From an uncultured Brachyspira sp. (lineage in GTDB: Bacteria; Spirochaetota; Brachyspiria; Brachyspirales; Brachyspiraceae), in assembly GCF_944388875.1 (NCBI RefSeq), contig NZ_CALXKQ010000019.1, forward strand, positions 1-61,826: a stretch of 61,826 bases of DNA, written 5' to 3'. The notes below the pieces were generated by a model. It ran no database searches and had not been told where the DNA came from. It saw only the letters and a list, made by a program, of their open reading frames with translations. Below are positions 53,820-61,826 of the stretch, piece after piece; the first letter of the stretch is position 1, and every line of letters begins with the position of its first letter. A program made the translations under genes and the position numbers.

Positions 53820-55540
53820 GAAAAGAACATAGCATTACCAATAAACTCATATTAAGTTTTTTAATACTTAGTGTTATAAGCATAATTCTTATATTTGTAG
53901 TTTATGTCTTATATTCAAGAGGTGAAGGTAAAGAATACTCTATGCTTACTTATTTTTTAGTAAGTTTGGTCTTTTATAAATCATATATACCTTATATAAC
54001 ATCTTTATCTGTTTATTTTTCTTTTTTTAAGGGTAAATATACAAATCAGGAAAATATATCAAAAGTTATAGCTAATCCTATTGCGGCAATTATATTACTA
54101 GTGGCATTTTATACTATATATGATTATTATGCTGTTAATTCTTTGATTTCAAGTATAAAAACTCATAATGCCAATAGGGATGCTATGATTTATTATGAGT
54201 ATGAATTGAAATTGAGAGATGAGGCTTATGAGAAAGCTAAAGAAGAGCTTGCTTCAGGTAATTTGGATAATGCTCATAATTTAGCTGAGGAAGCTTTATT
54301 TTATGATAAAAATGACGGAAATGTTATTCTGCTTTTAAAAAGCATACAGGAAGAAAAAAGAAAGAGATATGAAAATACTCATCAGGCAGAAATAAATAAT
54401 ATTAATAATCTTATAAAGTTAGGTACAAGAGAGTTTACTTTAAATAATTATAATGAGGCTTTAAAATACTTTAATAGGGTTCTTGCATTAGATAATAATA
54501 ATCCATTAGCTTTATATTATCTTAATAAAATAAGTATTGCTAGAAATGAAAAGCCTAAATATTACGGAAATACTACAGAAGAAATATCAGTATACGGCAG
54601 ATTATCAGAAGCTATTAGTTTATATGAAAATGGCAGATTATGGGCAGCTTATGATATAATATATAAACTTTATATGGAAGCTCCTGAAGTTGCTGAGGTA
54701 AATAATTATTATTCTATCATAAGAGATGCAATAAGCCGATACGATTTCTTTATTAGGGAAGCTCAGGAAGTAAAAGAAGCATATATAGATAAAACAGATT
54801 TATCTCCAACATCTTCTATAGCAAATCATAATGGGCTTAATATAATGCTTGATAAAAATACCTTATTATCATCATCAAGCGGTGCAATGTTTAAGGGCAG
54901 TTTATATATGTTTGATGTTTCTATAATTAAGCTGGATGATGAATTAAAAAAGGTTAGTTCCGAAGATTATCTATATGGAAAATTGGCAGATAGTTTGAAA
55001 TCTACAAATAATGGTAAAAATATCATACTAAAAGCACATTTTGATACGAATAAAAATGATTATGTTTATAGTGATACTCAAATCAGGGTAATACCTATAT
55101 CTATATCTTATAGTACATTGGATATTATTAGAAATTATACTTCATTAAATTTGGACTATGTAAGTGTACCTGATTTATTTACTTTAAGAAATGAAATGCC
55201 TAGATTCGGATATTCAAATAGAGAGATAGATTTAGAATTATTCTCTAAAAATATAAAACCTATTTCATATTTGCTTCTATTTATTATAATAGCGTATTAT
55301 TCTTTTAGATACCGACTTTCTATGGCTTCTGAAAAAATGACTCTTTATAATAGAGTAGTTGGTGTTGTAGGTACATTAATACTTACTATAGTATACAAAG
55401 TATTTATTGAATATATTGCTGCAATTCTTGTCGTACTATCTAATATTACAGTAGGAGTTATAATTACAGTATTAGCTGCGGCTGTTCTTATATTATTAAT
55501 AATATTCCAAATGGCTAGAATACCTAGAGATGTTAGATAA
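53816..55540 (+). CDS. Polytopic membrane protein with central TPR domain
   Basis: A 574-residue protein. Three N-terminal hydrophobic helices (ILSFLILSVISIILIFVVYVLY; LTYFLVSLVFYKSYI; PIAAIILLVAFYTIYDYY) are followed by helical TPR pairs (AYEKAKEELASGNLDNAHNLAEEALF; YNEALKYFNRVLALDNNNPL) and about three C-terminal helices (VVGVVGTLILTIVYKVF; ITVGVIITVLAAAVLILLIIF). The central region probably lies in the periplasm or cytoplasm as one domain. No family is recognised. It overlaps rsmA by 11 bp. Confidence 0.65.
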   Translation: MRKEHSITNKLILSFLILSVISIILIFVVYVLYSRGEGKEYSMLTYFLVSLVFYKSYIPYITSLSVYFSFFKGKYTNQENISKVIANPIAAIILLVAFYTIYDYYAVNSLISSIKTHNANRDAMIYYEYELKLRDEAYEKAKEELASGNLDNAHNLAEEALFYDKNDGNVILLLKSIQEEKRKRYENTHQAEINNINNLIKLGTREFTLNNYNEALKYFNRVLALDNNNPLALYYLNKISIARNEKPKYYGNTTEEISVYGRLSEAISLYENGRLWAAYDIIYKLYMEAPEVAEVNNYYSIIRDAISRYDFFIREAQEVKEAYIDKTDLSPTSSIANHNGLNIMLDKNTLLSSSSGAMFKGSLYMFDVSIIKLDDELKKVSSEDYLYGKLADSLKSTNNGKNIILKAHFDTNKNDYVYSDTQIRVIPISISYSTLDIIRNYTSLNLDYVSVPDLFTLRNEMPRFGYSNREIDLELFSKNIKPISYLLLFIIIAYYSFRYRLSMASEKMTLYNRVVGVVGTLILTIVYKVFIEYIAAILVVLSNITVGVIITVLAAAVLILLIIFQMARIPRDVR

Positions 55541-56375
55541 TTTATATTCCAAAAAAGAGGTGGTAAATTATTTAAAAGACAAGTCTATATTTCCAAATAA
55601 AAATAGAGGGCAGAATTTTTTATGCGATAGAAATATAGCATATAATATAGCAAATACAGTTCCTAATAACCTTTCAAGAGGTACGTATGCTTTGGAAATA
55701 GGAGGCGGACTTGGTGCTTTAAGTAATATGCTTATAGATATATACAAAAATAATATTACTATAGTTGAATATGACAATGCTTTATATAATCATCTTAAAG
55801 AAAAATTTGATAATATTGATATTGTACATAATGATATATTAGAATTTGATATACCTAATTCTAATACAAAATATGATATATATGGAAATATACCTTATAA
55901 TATAGCAAGTCCTATAATGGAATGGCTTTTATATAAATCATATTCTAAATGGAATTATGCTGTTTTTATGGTTCAAAGTGATTTTGCATACAGATTAACA
56001 GCAAAAGAAGATACAGAGAATTATTCAGCCTTGACATTATTTGCTAATTTTATGTCATCAATTAAATTGGAATGCAATGTTTCAAAAGATGTATTTTATC
56101 CAATTCCAAATGTAACATCATCTATTATAAGTATAGTTCCTAAAGAAGCGGATATGTCTGTGATAGATTTATTTAAATCTGTATCTAAAACATTGTTTCA
56201 CAATAGAAGAAAGACGATAAAAAATAATTTTATTAATTCTCCGTATTTAAATCTTAGTAAAGAATATATAGATGAAATATTAGAAAAAGCTGATATTGAC
56301 AGCAATATAAGAGGAGAATCTCTGTCTATTGATAAAGTTAAAGAACTTTCTTATATCGTATTAGAATATATTTAA
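55530..56375 (+). CDS. rsmA: 16S rRNA (adenine-N6,N6) dimethyltransferase
   Basis: This 281-residue KsgA/RsmA enzyme dimethylates A1518 and A1519 of 16S rRNA. It has NRGQNFLCDRNIAYNIA, the AdoMet motif ALEIGGGLGALSNML and the catalytic NIPYNIASPIMEW. The C-terminal small domain includes FHNRRKTIKNNF, as in other KsgA proteins. The ATG lies inside the end of the upstream gene (11-bp overlap), implying coupling. The 3' end overlaps the convergent lipoprotein by 4 bp. Confidence 0.93.
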   Translation: MLDNLYSKKEVVNYLKDKSIFPNKNRGQNFLCDRNIAYNIANTVPNNLSRGTYALEIGGGLGALSNMLIDIYKNNITIVEYDNALYNHLKEKFDNIDIVHNDILEFDIPNSNTKYDIYGNIPYNIASPIMEWLLYKSYSKWNYAVFMVQSDFAYRLTAKEDTENYSALTLFANFMSSIKLECNVSKDVFYPIPNVTSSIISIVPKEADMSVIDLFKSVSKTLFHNRRKTIKNNFINSPYLNLSKEYIDEILEKADIDSNIRGESLSIDKVKELSYIVLEYI

Positions 56376-56929
56376 TTATTAGTATTGGCTGTATTATCTT
56401 TCATTATTCTTACAGACTGAATTATATCATTTATCTGTTTATCATCTTTTTTACTGTTTGCATTATACATGCACATTATTTGGAGTATACCGTTATCATG
56501 CAGCATTAAAAAAGATTTATGATATGTTTTATTAGGTCCGTAATAAAAACTGCTTAAAACTTGATAGGAATTTTTAGAATTTTCAGGCGTACCTTCAGAT
56601 ATTACTTGAAATTCTTTTATAGCATAATGATTCTTTAATCCATTGATTATCTTGTTTTTGGCATTTTCTAAACTTATCATTCCGCTGTATGCTGATTTAT
56701 ATTTTGTATAAACTATCGTATATATTGCTGTTTTTCTTTCAACTCCGTAAGATTCATTAAACTCCACAGTATTATCCACAGCCACAGTTTTATCCAAGAA
56801 TCCCCTTTGAAAATCTTTAGGCATATCTATTGCTATGTCTGTAAGCATTACTGTTTCACTTTTAGGCTGGCATGCACATAATGATAATGCTGTTAGTATT
56901 ATAAATAAAATAATATTTCTCTTACTCAT
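56372..56929 (-). CDS. Lipoprotein
   Basis: A protein of about 185 residues with a lipoprotein signal (KRNIILFIILTALSLCAC). The last Cys, or the one before it, is the likely acylation site, followed by QPKSET. The mature domain is alpha/beta with DMPKDFQRGFLDK near the start; no family is assigned. An in-frame TTG at 56947 would add six residues, but the ATG at 56929 gives a standard lipoprotein signal. Upstream is only AT-rich. It is monocistronic. Confidence 0.65.
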   Translation of the reverse strand: MSKRNIILFIILTALSLCACQPKSETVMLTDIAIDMPKDFQRGFLDKTVAVDNTVEFNESYGVERKTAIYTIVYTKYKSAYSGMISLENAKNKIINGLKNHYAIKEFQVISEGTPENSKNSYQVLSSFYYGPNKTYHKSFLMLHDNGILQIMCMYNANSKKDDKQINDIIQSVRIMKDNTANTNN

Positions 56930-57079
56930 GTTTTTATTATATAACAAAATTAATATTTTTAAAGTGTAAAATTTATTATATTTTTAAAAATTTAAAATTA
57001 TTTTATTATTGTAATATTTTTGTATATTTTATATTATTATACAGATGGAATTTTTTATAATAGTTAAGAGGAAATATAA

Positions 57080-58513
57080 ATGAGAAAGACAAAAATAATA
57101 GCAACATTAGGTCCTAGATGGTCTAATGAAGAGATGGTAAAAAAAATTATAGAAAATGGTGCAGATGTATGCAGATTGAACTTTTCATTCGGTTCTTATG
57201 ATGAGCATTTAGAGAGAATCAATATCATAAGAAAGGTTTCTAATGAGTTAAGAAAGCCTGTTGCAATACTTGCCGATTTGCAGGGACCTAAAATAAGAAT
57301 AGGAAAATTAAAAGAACCTATTACAGTAAAAGAAGGGGATATTGTAAAATTAAGCGGTTATAAAGAAACTAATGATGACAGTATAATACCTACAACACAT
57401 TCAAATATAGCACATGATGTAAAAAGCGGTTCTATGCTTTTAATAGCTGACGGTACTATACAGCTTATAGTTGAATCAAGCGATGAGGCTTCAAAACTTG
57501 TTGTATGCAAGGTTATAACAGGAGGAACTATATTAAGCAGCAAAGGTATCAATTTACCGGGGGCACATGTTACAACTGAAGTTTTAACTGAGAAAGATGT
57601 TAATGATGCCTTGTTCTCTGCTAAAAACGGTGTTAATTATTTGGGTATGAGTTTTGTAAGACGTTCTGAAGATGTTATAAGGCTTAGAAAGATTTTAGAT
57701 GATAATAATTTTCAAAATGTTGGTATTGTATCTAAGATTGAAAATACAGAGTCATTAGAAAATTTGGAAGAGATAATAAAACACTCTGACGGAGTGATGG
57801 TTGCAAGGGGAGATTTGGGAGTAGAGATACCATTCGGAGAAGTTCCTGTATGGCAGAAAAAAATATTAAAAATGGCTAATGATATGGGAAAAGTTACAAT
57901 AATAGCAACGCAAATGCTTGAAAGTATGACAAAAAGCCCAGTACCTTCGAGAGCAGAGGCAAGTGATGTTGCTAATGCTGTTTTAGATGGAACGGATGTT
58001 GTTATGATGTCTGCGGAAACTGCTTCTGGAGATTATCCTATAGAGTCCGTTAAAGCTATGGTTTCTATAGTTGAGGCAGCTGAAAGATCGGCTGAAAAGT
58101 TTGCTCATACTAATATGATGACTTTAGACAGAGGATTGAATGATGCCTTATCAGACAGTGCTTCTTACTTGTCATATTGTTTGGATAATAAGGTTATTAT
58201 TGCTCTTTCAAGATCAGGGCATACTGTTAAAAATTTATCTAAAAAAAGACCTAAAACTCTTATAGTATTTATGTCTGCTGATAAAGATTTATGTAATAAA
58301 CTTGCTATATGCCATAATGTTTATACTATACTGATGCCTGAAGATTTGAACTTTAGTGCAGGTATTAGTCATGGAGGTCAAATTGACATACTTGAGGATA
58401 CATTAGTTAAGCATGATTTGGCAAATCATGGAGATACTGCTATAGTTGTCAGCGGAAGCAAATGGCAGGGAAGATGGCAGGAAAACAGCGTACGTATAGT
58501 AGTGATACACTGA
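57080..58513 (+). CDS. pyk: Pyruvate kinase
   Basis: This 477-residue enzyme performs the last ATP-forming step of glycolysis (PEP to pyruvate). It starts RKTKIIATLGPRW and carries ILADLQGPKIRIG, VSKIENTESLENL (catalytic Lys), MVARGDLGVEIPF and the signature around MLESMTKSPVPSRAEASDVAN followed by MMSAETASGDYP. The C-terminal allosteric-type domain is present. AGAGG precedes the ATG; a terminator follows. Confidence 0.96.
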   Translation: MRKTKIIATLGPRWSNEEMVKKIIENGADVCRLNFSFGSYDEHLERINIIRKVSNELRKPVAILADLQGPKIRIGKLKEPITVKEGDIVKLSGYKETNDDSIIPTTHSNIAHDVKSGSMLLIADGTIQLIVESSDEASKLVVCKVITGGTILSSKGINLPGAHVTTEVLTEKDVNDALFSAKNGVNYLGMSFVRRSEDVIRLRKILDDNNFQNVGIVSKIENTESLENLEEIIKHSDGVMVARGDLGVEIPFGEVPVWQKKILKMANDMGKVTIIATQMLESMTKSPVPSRAEASDVANAVLDGTDVVMMSAETASGDYPIESVKAMVSIVEAAERSAEKFAHTNMMTLDRGLNDALSDSASYLSYCLDNKVIIALSRSGHTVKNLSKKRPKTLIVFMSADKDLCNKLAICHNVYTILMPEDLNFSAGISHGGQIDILEDTLVKHDLANHGDTAIVVSGSKWQGRWQENSVRIVVIH

Positions 58514-58535
58514 TATATTTTATTTGTATTTTTAT

Positions 58536-58568
58536 AGGGATTGCAGTAAATTTGTAATCCCTTTTTTT
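58536..58568 (+). terminator. Rho-independent terminator of pyk
   Basis: A 10-bp stem, AGGGATTGCA with TGTAATCCCT (one G-T pair), has a 7-base loop and is followed by T6. It lies 22 bp after the pyk stop. Confidence 0.8.
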
Positions 58569-58655
58569 ATAAATGGATTAATTTTTAATATTACTACTTG
58601 AAGTAATAATTTAATGTTGTATAATATAATAATCAATAATTTTGGAGCTGTTAAT

Positions 58656-60047
58656 ATGCATGATGAAAAGAGAGAGAAATTATCGAGCAGGATTGGTTTT
58701 TTATTGGTGTCGGCTGGATGTGCTATAGGACTTGGAAATATATGGAGATTCCCTTATATCACTGGTAAATACGGCGGTGCTGCTTTTGTGCTTATATATA
58801 TTATATGTTTAGCTGTTGTAGGGCTTCCTATACTTATAATGGAGTTTAGCATAGGACGTGCAGGACAAAGAGATATTGCAGGCTCTTATAAGGTACTTGA
58901 AAAAGAAGGCAGTAAATGGCATTTAATTGGATATATTCAAATGCTTGGATGTCTAATACTTATGATGTTTTATACTAGTGTTACGGGCTGGACAATTACT
59001 TATGCTTATTATATGGCTACTGGTGCAACATTGGGATTAAGTCCTGATGGAGTTGCTCAGTTTTTTGGTGCTATGCTTTCTAATCCTAAAATAATGATTA
59101 TTAGTTTATTTATAGCGGTATTTTTGGGTACATTAATATGTTTTAAAGGACTTCAGGAAGGGGTTGAAAAATCATCTAAGTTTATGATGTCATCTTTATT
59201 TGTAATAGTGATAATATTAATAATAAGGTCTGTAACTTTGGATGGTGCTTTAGAGGGGATAAAGTTTTATTTGCTTCCTGATTTATCTAAAATATTTAAG
59301 GGCGGTGCTGAAAATTTCTTTGAAGTTATATATGCAGCTGTAGGGCAGGCTTTTTTCACTTTAGGTATTGGAATAGGAAGCATGACAATATTTGGAAGCT
59401 ATATAGGAAAAGAAAAATCTATAACAAATGAATCTATAATAATAGTTATATTAGATACATTAATAGCACTTCTTTCAGGGCTTGTTATATTTCCAGCCTG
59501 TTTTGCTTTTGGAGTAAATCCAGGAGAAGGTGCAGGACTTGCATTTGTTACTTTGCCAAATATATTTAATTCAATGCCTCTTGCCAGATTATGGGGAACA
59601 TTATTTTTTGTATTTTTATCAATGGCTGCTTTGACTACTGTTGTTACTGTATTTGAAAACTTAATAGCTTTTACAATGTCAGAGTTTAGAATGCAGCGAA
59701 ATATTGCTTCTATAATAGTTGGTATAGTTGTATTTGTATGTTCTCTTCCAACAGCTTTGGGTTTTAACTTATTATCATTTATACAGCCTATGGGAGCAAA
59801 TACTAGTTTTTTAGACTTGTTTGATTTTTTGGTAAGCTACAATTTAGTTGAGCTTGGAGGAATATATATAATTATATTCTGTGTTTCTAAATACGGATGG
59901 GGATGGGATAATTTTTTGCATGAAGTAGATTCTGGAAGCGGAATAAAGTTTCCAAGCATTTCAAGATTTTATGTAACTTATGTATTGCCCATAATATTAT
60001 TTGCTATGTTTATTATTAATTATATATATAAATTTTTTATTAATTGA
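58656..60047 (+). CDS. Sodium-dependent neurotransmitter:sodium symporter family transporter
   Basis: This protein of about 463 residues is a LeuT-type NSS transporter. The first helix has LVSAGCAIGLGNIWRFPYITG, the family's GNxWRFPY signature, followed by GGAAFVLIY and the second-helix pattern GLPILIMEFSIGRAGQR. About 11-12 hydrophobic helices are visible. Such transporters import amino acids with Na+; the substrate cannot be read. ATG 58656 is preferred over TTG 58614 because GGAG lies 8 bases upstream. In this organism it could feed amino-acid fermentation. Confidence 0.9.
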   Translation: MHDEKREKLSSRIGFLLVSAGCAIGLGNIWRFPYITGKYGGAAFVLIYIICLAVVGLPILIMEFSIGRAGQRDIAGSYKVLEKEGSKWHLIGYIQMLGCLILMMFYTSVTGWTITYAYYMATGATLGLSPDGVAQFFGAMLSNPKIMIISLFIAVFLGTLICFKGLQEGVEKSSKFMMSSLFVIVIILIIRSVTLDGALEGIKFYLLPDLSKIFKGGAENFFEVIYAAVGQAFFTLGIGIGSMTIFGSYIGKEKSITNESIIIVILDTLIALLSGLVIFPACFAFGVNPGEGAGLAFVTLPNIFNSMPLARLWGTLFFVFLSMAALTTVVTVFENLIAFTMSEFRMQRNIASIIVGIVVFVCSLPTALGFNLLSFIQPMGANTSFLDLFDFLVSYNLVELGGIYIIIFCVSKYGWGWDNFLHEVDSGSGIKFPSISRFYVTYVLPIILFAMFIINYIYKFFIN

Positions 60048-60189
60048 TATGTAAACAAATACATTTGATATAAAAAATGCATAAAATTATTAACTGTGAA
60101 TAATTTGTATTTTTGTACTTTTATGTTATTTTGTATCATATAATTATTTAGTATTATTAAAAATTATTAGATTAAGGAGTTTATAATAT

Positions 60190-60606
60190 ATGACAGATGA
60201 AGAAATTTATAAAAGAGTAAGAAACAGATTTGAATCGCAGGATTTTATATCTTTTACAGGTATGAAATTGGATCATATAGAAAAAGGCAAAGTTATCATA
60301 TCATGCGAAAATAAAAAAGAGTTTTCTCAGTATTTGGGCTATATGCATGGAGGTATGGTTTCTGCTATTGCTGATACTGCAGGAGGAAATGCTGCTGCTA
60401 CTATGCTTAGCGAGGGACAAAAAATAGTAACTTCTGAGTTAAAGATTCATTTTTTAAAGCCTGTTATATCTAAAAAAGTAATAGCTGTAGGAGAAGTTAT
60501 AAGTGCTGGAAAAAAATTGATAATAGTAGAAGCTGTTGTTAAAGATGAAGAAGATAACATGCTTGCTAAGATGATAGCTACAATGTTTGTAATTGATCCT
60601 TCTTGA
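60190..60606 (+). CDS. PaaI-like hotdog-fold thioesterase
   Basis: A 138-residue protein of the PaaI/YbgC-like hotdog family with YLGYMHGGMVSAIADTAGGNAA (the HGG motif and catalytic Asp/Glu region) and TSELKIHFLKPVISKKVIAVGEV. It hydrolyses acyl-CoA thioesters; the substrate is unknown. AAGGAG lies upstream of the ATG with a longer than usual spacer (about 10). It is monocistronic. Confidence 0.85.
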   Translation: MTDEEIYKRVRNRFESQDFISFTGMKLDHIEKGKVIISCENKKEFSQYLGYMHGGMVSAIADTAGGNAAATMLSEGQKIVTSELKIHFLKPVISKKVIAVGEVISAGKKLIIVEAVVKDEEDNMLAKMIATMFVIDPS

Positions 60607-60690
60607 ACAATTTATGACAAAAGCAAAATAAATAGTATATATTAATCATTTAATAAAATACTATTATAATTTTATTTTTATTACTTTACT

Positions 60691-60718
60691 TTGACAATTT
60701 ATATTTTTCTATTATAAT
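60691..60718 (+). promoter_or_regulatory. Promoter placing the start of transcription at the ATG of the Rpn gene
   Basis: TTGACA (60691-60696) and TATAAT (60713-60718) are both perfect with 16-bp spacing. The start point predicted 6-7 bp downstream coincides with the ATG at 60725, and there is no Shine-Dalgarno sequence. Confidence 0.75.
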
Positions 60719-60724
60719 TTAATT

Positions 60725-61666
60725 ATGAAAGAAATTAACAGACTTAATGATTTATTTATGCGGTATCTAATCGGCAAAGAAGGAGATGAAGATATATTAG
60801 AAAATATTGTCAATGCTGTTCTAAATAATGCTGGTTTTGAATCTGTAAGCAACCTTGAAATTATCAATCCTTATAACTTGCCTGAAAATGAAAATTTAAA
60901 GGAATCAATCCTTGATGTTAAAGCAAAAACAAAAGACGGAAAGAAAATAATTATTGAAATACAGCTTGTAGGAAATAATAATTTTGTAAAAAGAATTTTA
61001 TATTATATAGCTAAAAATATAGTTTTAGATTTAAAAGAAAATGAGGACTATATTAATGTAAGTCAGATGATAAGTATTAGTTTTATAAATTTTAATCTAA
61101 ATATTGGAAGCGAAACTGATATAAAGAAAGAGCATAAATGTTTTACTCCAACTGATATTAATAATCATAATCTTAGATTAGATGTATTTCAAATGCATTT
61201 TATAGAAATAAAAAGGTTTATAGACATATTAAAAAATACCAGCATAGATGAATACAATAAAAATAAACTTTTATCTTGGATAGATTTTTTCACTACAAAA
61301 GATTTAGAAAAAGATATTAATAAGTTAATAGGAGGCAATAATATTATGTCCAAAGTAATAGATAAATATAAAAGATTTGTAGCAGATGAAAAAGAGATGT
61401 CAGCGTATAATGAGAGAGATACTTTTCTTTACGGACAAGCTGTAATGCTTCAGTATGAAAGAGAGGAAGGATTTAAACAAGGTATGGAAAAAGGTATAGA
61501 AAAAGGCAGACAAGAAGGTATAGAGAAAGGCAGACAAGAAGGTATGGAACAAGGTGAAAAAAATAAATCAATATTAATAGCCAAAGAAATGAAGAAAGAG
61601 AATATGAGTAAAGAACTTATAAGCAGATTAACAGGATTAAGCGTAGAAGAAATAGAGAAGCTATAA
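60725..61666 (+). CDS. Rpn/PD-(D/E)XK family putative nuclease-transposase
   Basis: This 313-residue protein belongs to the PDDEXK_2 (Rpn-like, formerly 'transposase_31'-type) family. It starts INRLNDLFMRYLIG and has ESILDVKAKTKDGKKIIIEIQL, the D...ExQ core, near residues 62-80. A long C-terminal tail of short repeats (GMEKGIEKGRQEGIEKGRQEG) is followed by a helical NMSKELISRLTGLSVEEIEKL, typical of these proteins. Members promote recombination-linked DNA cleavage in E. coli. The gene appears leaderless. Confidence 0.85.
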   Translation: MKEINRLNDLFMRYLIGKEGDEDILENIVNAVLNNAGFESVSNLEIINPYNLPENENLKESILDVKAKTKDGKKIIIEIQLVGNNNFVKRILYYIAKNIVLDLKENEDYINVSQMISISFINFNLNIGSETDIKKEHKCFTPTDINNHNLRLDVFQMHFIEIKRFIDILKNTSIDEYNKNKLLSWIDFFTTKDLEKDINKLIGGNNIMSKVIDKYKRFVADEKEMSAYNERDTFLYGQAVMLQYEREEGFKQGMEKGIEKGRQEGIEKGRQEGMEQGEKNKSILIAKEMKKENMSKELISRLTGLSVEEIEKL

Positions 61667-61826
61667 TAGAAAATAGGTATTGTATATTAGTTTAATTATA
61701 TATTTTATTGTATAAGTTTATATTAAAAAATCTATAACGTTAAATAAATTTTGAATTTGATTACATTCCCCACCCTTTAGGTTTAAAATCTAATTTGTTA
61801 TTTCAGCATTATTTTTCTTTTTAGTT

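Overview
The window is very AT-rich and densely coded. It carries spirochaete-type features: many TPR proteins, acidic repeat proteins, short lipoproteins, an N-terminal-GreA-like TPR protein, a selenocysteine glycine/sarcosine/betaine reductase and UbiB without quinone genes. The best fit is the chromosome of an anaerobic gut spirochaete of the genus Brachyspira. This is inferred from gene content and base composition; I could not run a search, and I do not name a species.

Layout. 1-3582 is the 3' part of a repeat-rich acidic membrane protein with C-terminal TPRs. 3629-4369 (minus) is a solitary DNA methyltransferase. 4586-8767 is a reductase operon: grdX, a YkvI-like transporter, grdE and the selenoprotein gene grdB, read through an in-frame UGA followed by a SECIS-like hairpin. 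8914-10512 holds two XpaC-like membrane proteins, one with a TM2 domain, and a small protein. 10509-12796 (minus) is a decayed type II restriction-modification pair with an intact methyltransferase and a frameshifted nuclease. 12951-15151 holds a phasin-like protein, a UbiB-family kinase and tRNA-Asn. 15216-20284 holds a TPR exported protein, a DUF4912 protein, rpmB-ispH (IspH fused to a UbiA-like membrane domain) and a GltD/GltA-type oxidoreductase. 20560-23439 is a lipoprotein plus LysM coiled-coil pair. 23513-32497 is metabolic: pyrG, a PfkB kinase lacking its catalytic Asp, a frameshifted dsdA, a BioD-like P-loop protein, a GH57 glucanotransferase and glmS.

33201-41798 is an accessory island of five tandem paralogues of a family I do not recognise. 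One carries ankyrin repeats, one is frameshifted at an AT-dinucleotide tract, and one has an internal deletion. A YoeB toxin with an unusual antitoxin and a lipoprotein gene sit among them. GC-richer structured repeats lie around and inside the island, and diverged inverted copies flank the segment 33.1-43.9 kb. This is the most likely place for something undescribed.

41877-61666 returns to mostly housekeeping genes: dgt, a PflX-like radical SAM protein, a MinD-like ATPase, a cytidylate-kinase-like protein, a PHP phosphoesterase, hutI with an amber stop, two TPR proteins (one like the N-terminal part of spirochaetal GreA), envelope proteins, rsmA, pyk, an NSS-type Na+ symporter, a PaaI-like thioesterase and an Rpn/PD-(D/E)XK nuclease with an apparently leaderless promoter.

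At least five genes are interrupted: dsdA, hutI, the restriction nuclease and two island paralogues. Two of the lesions lie at short repeats that could slip.
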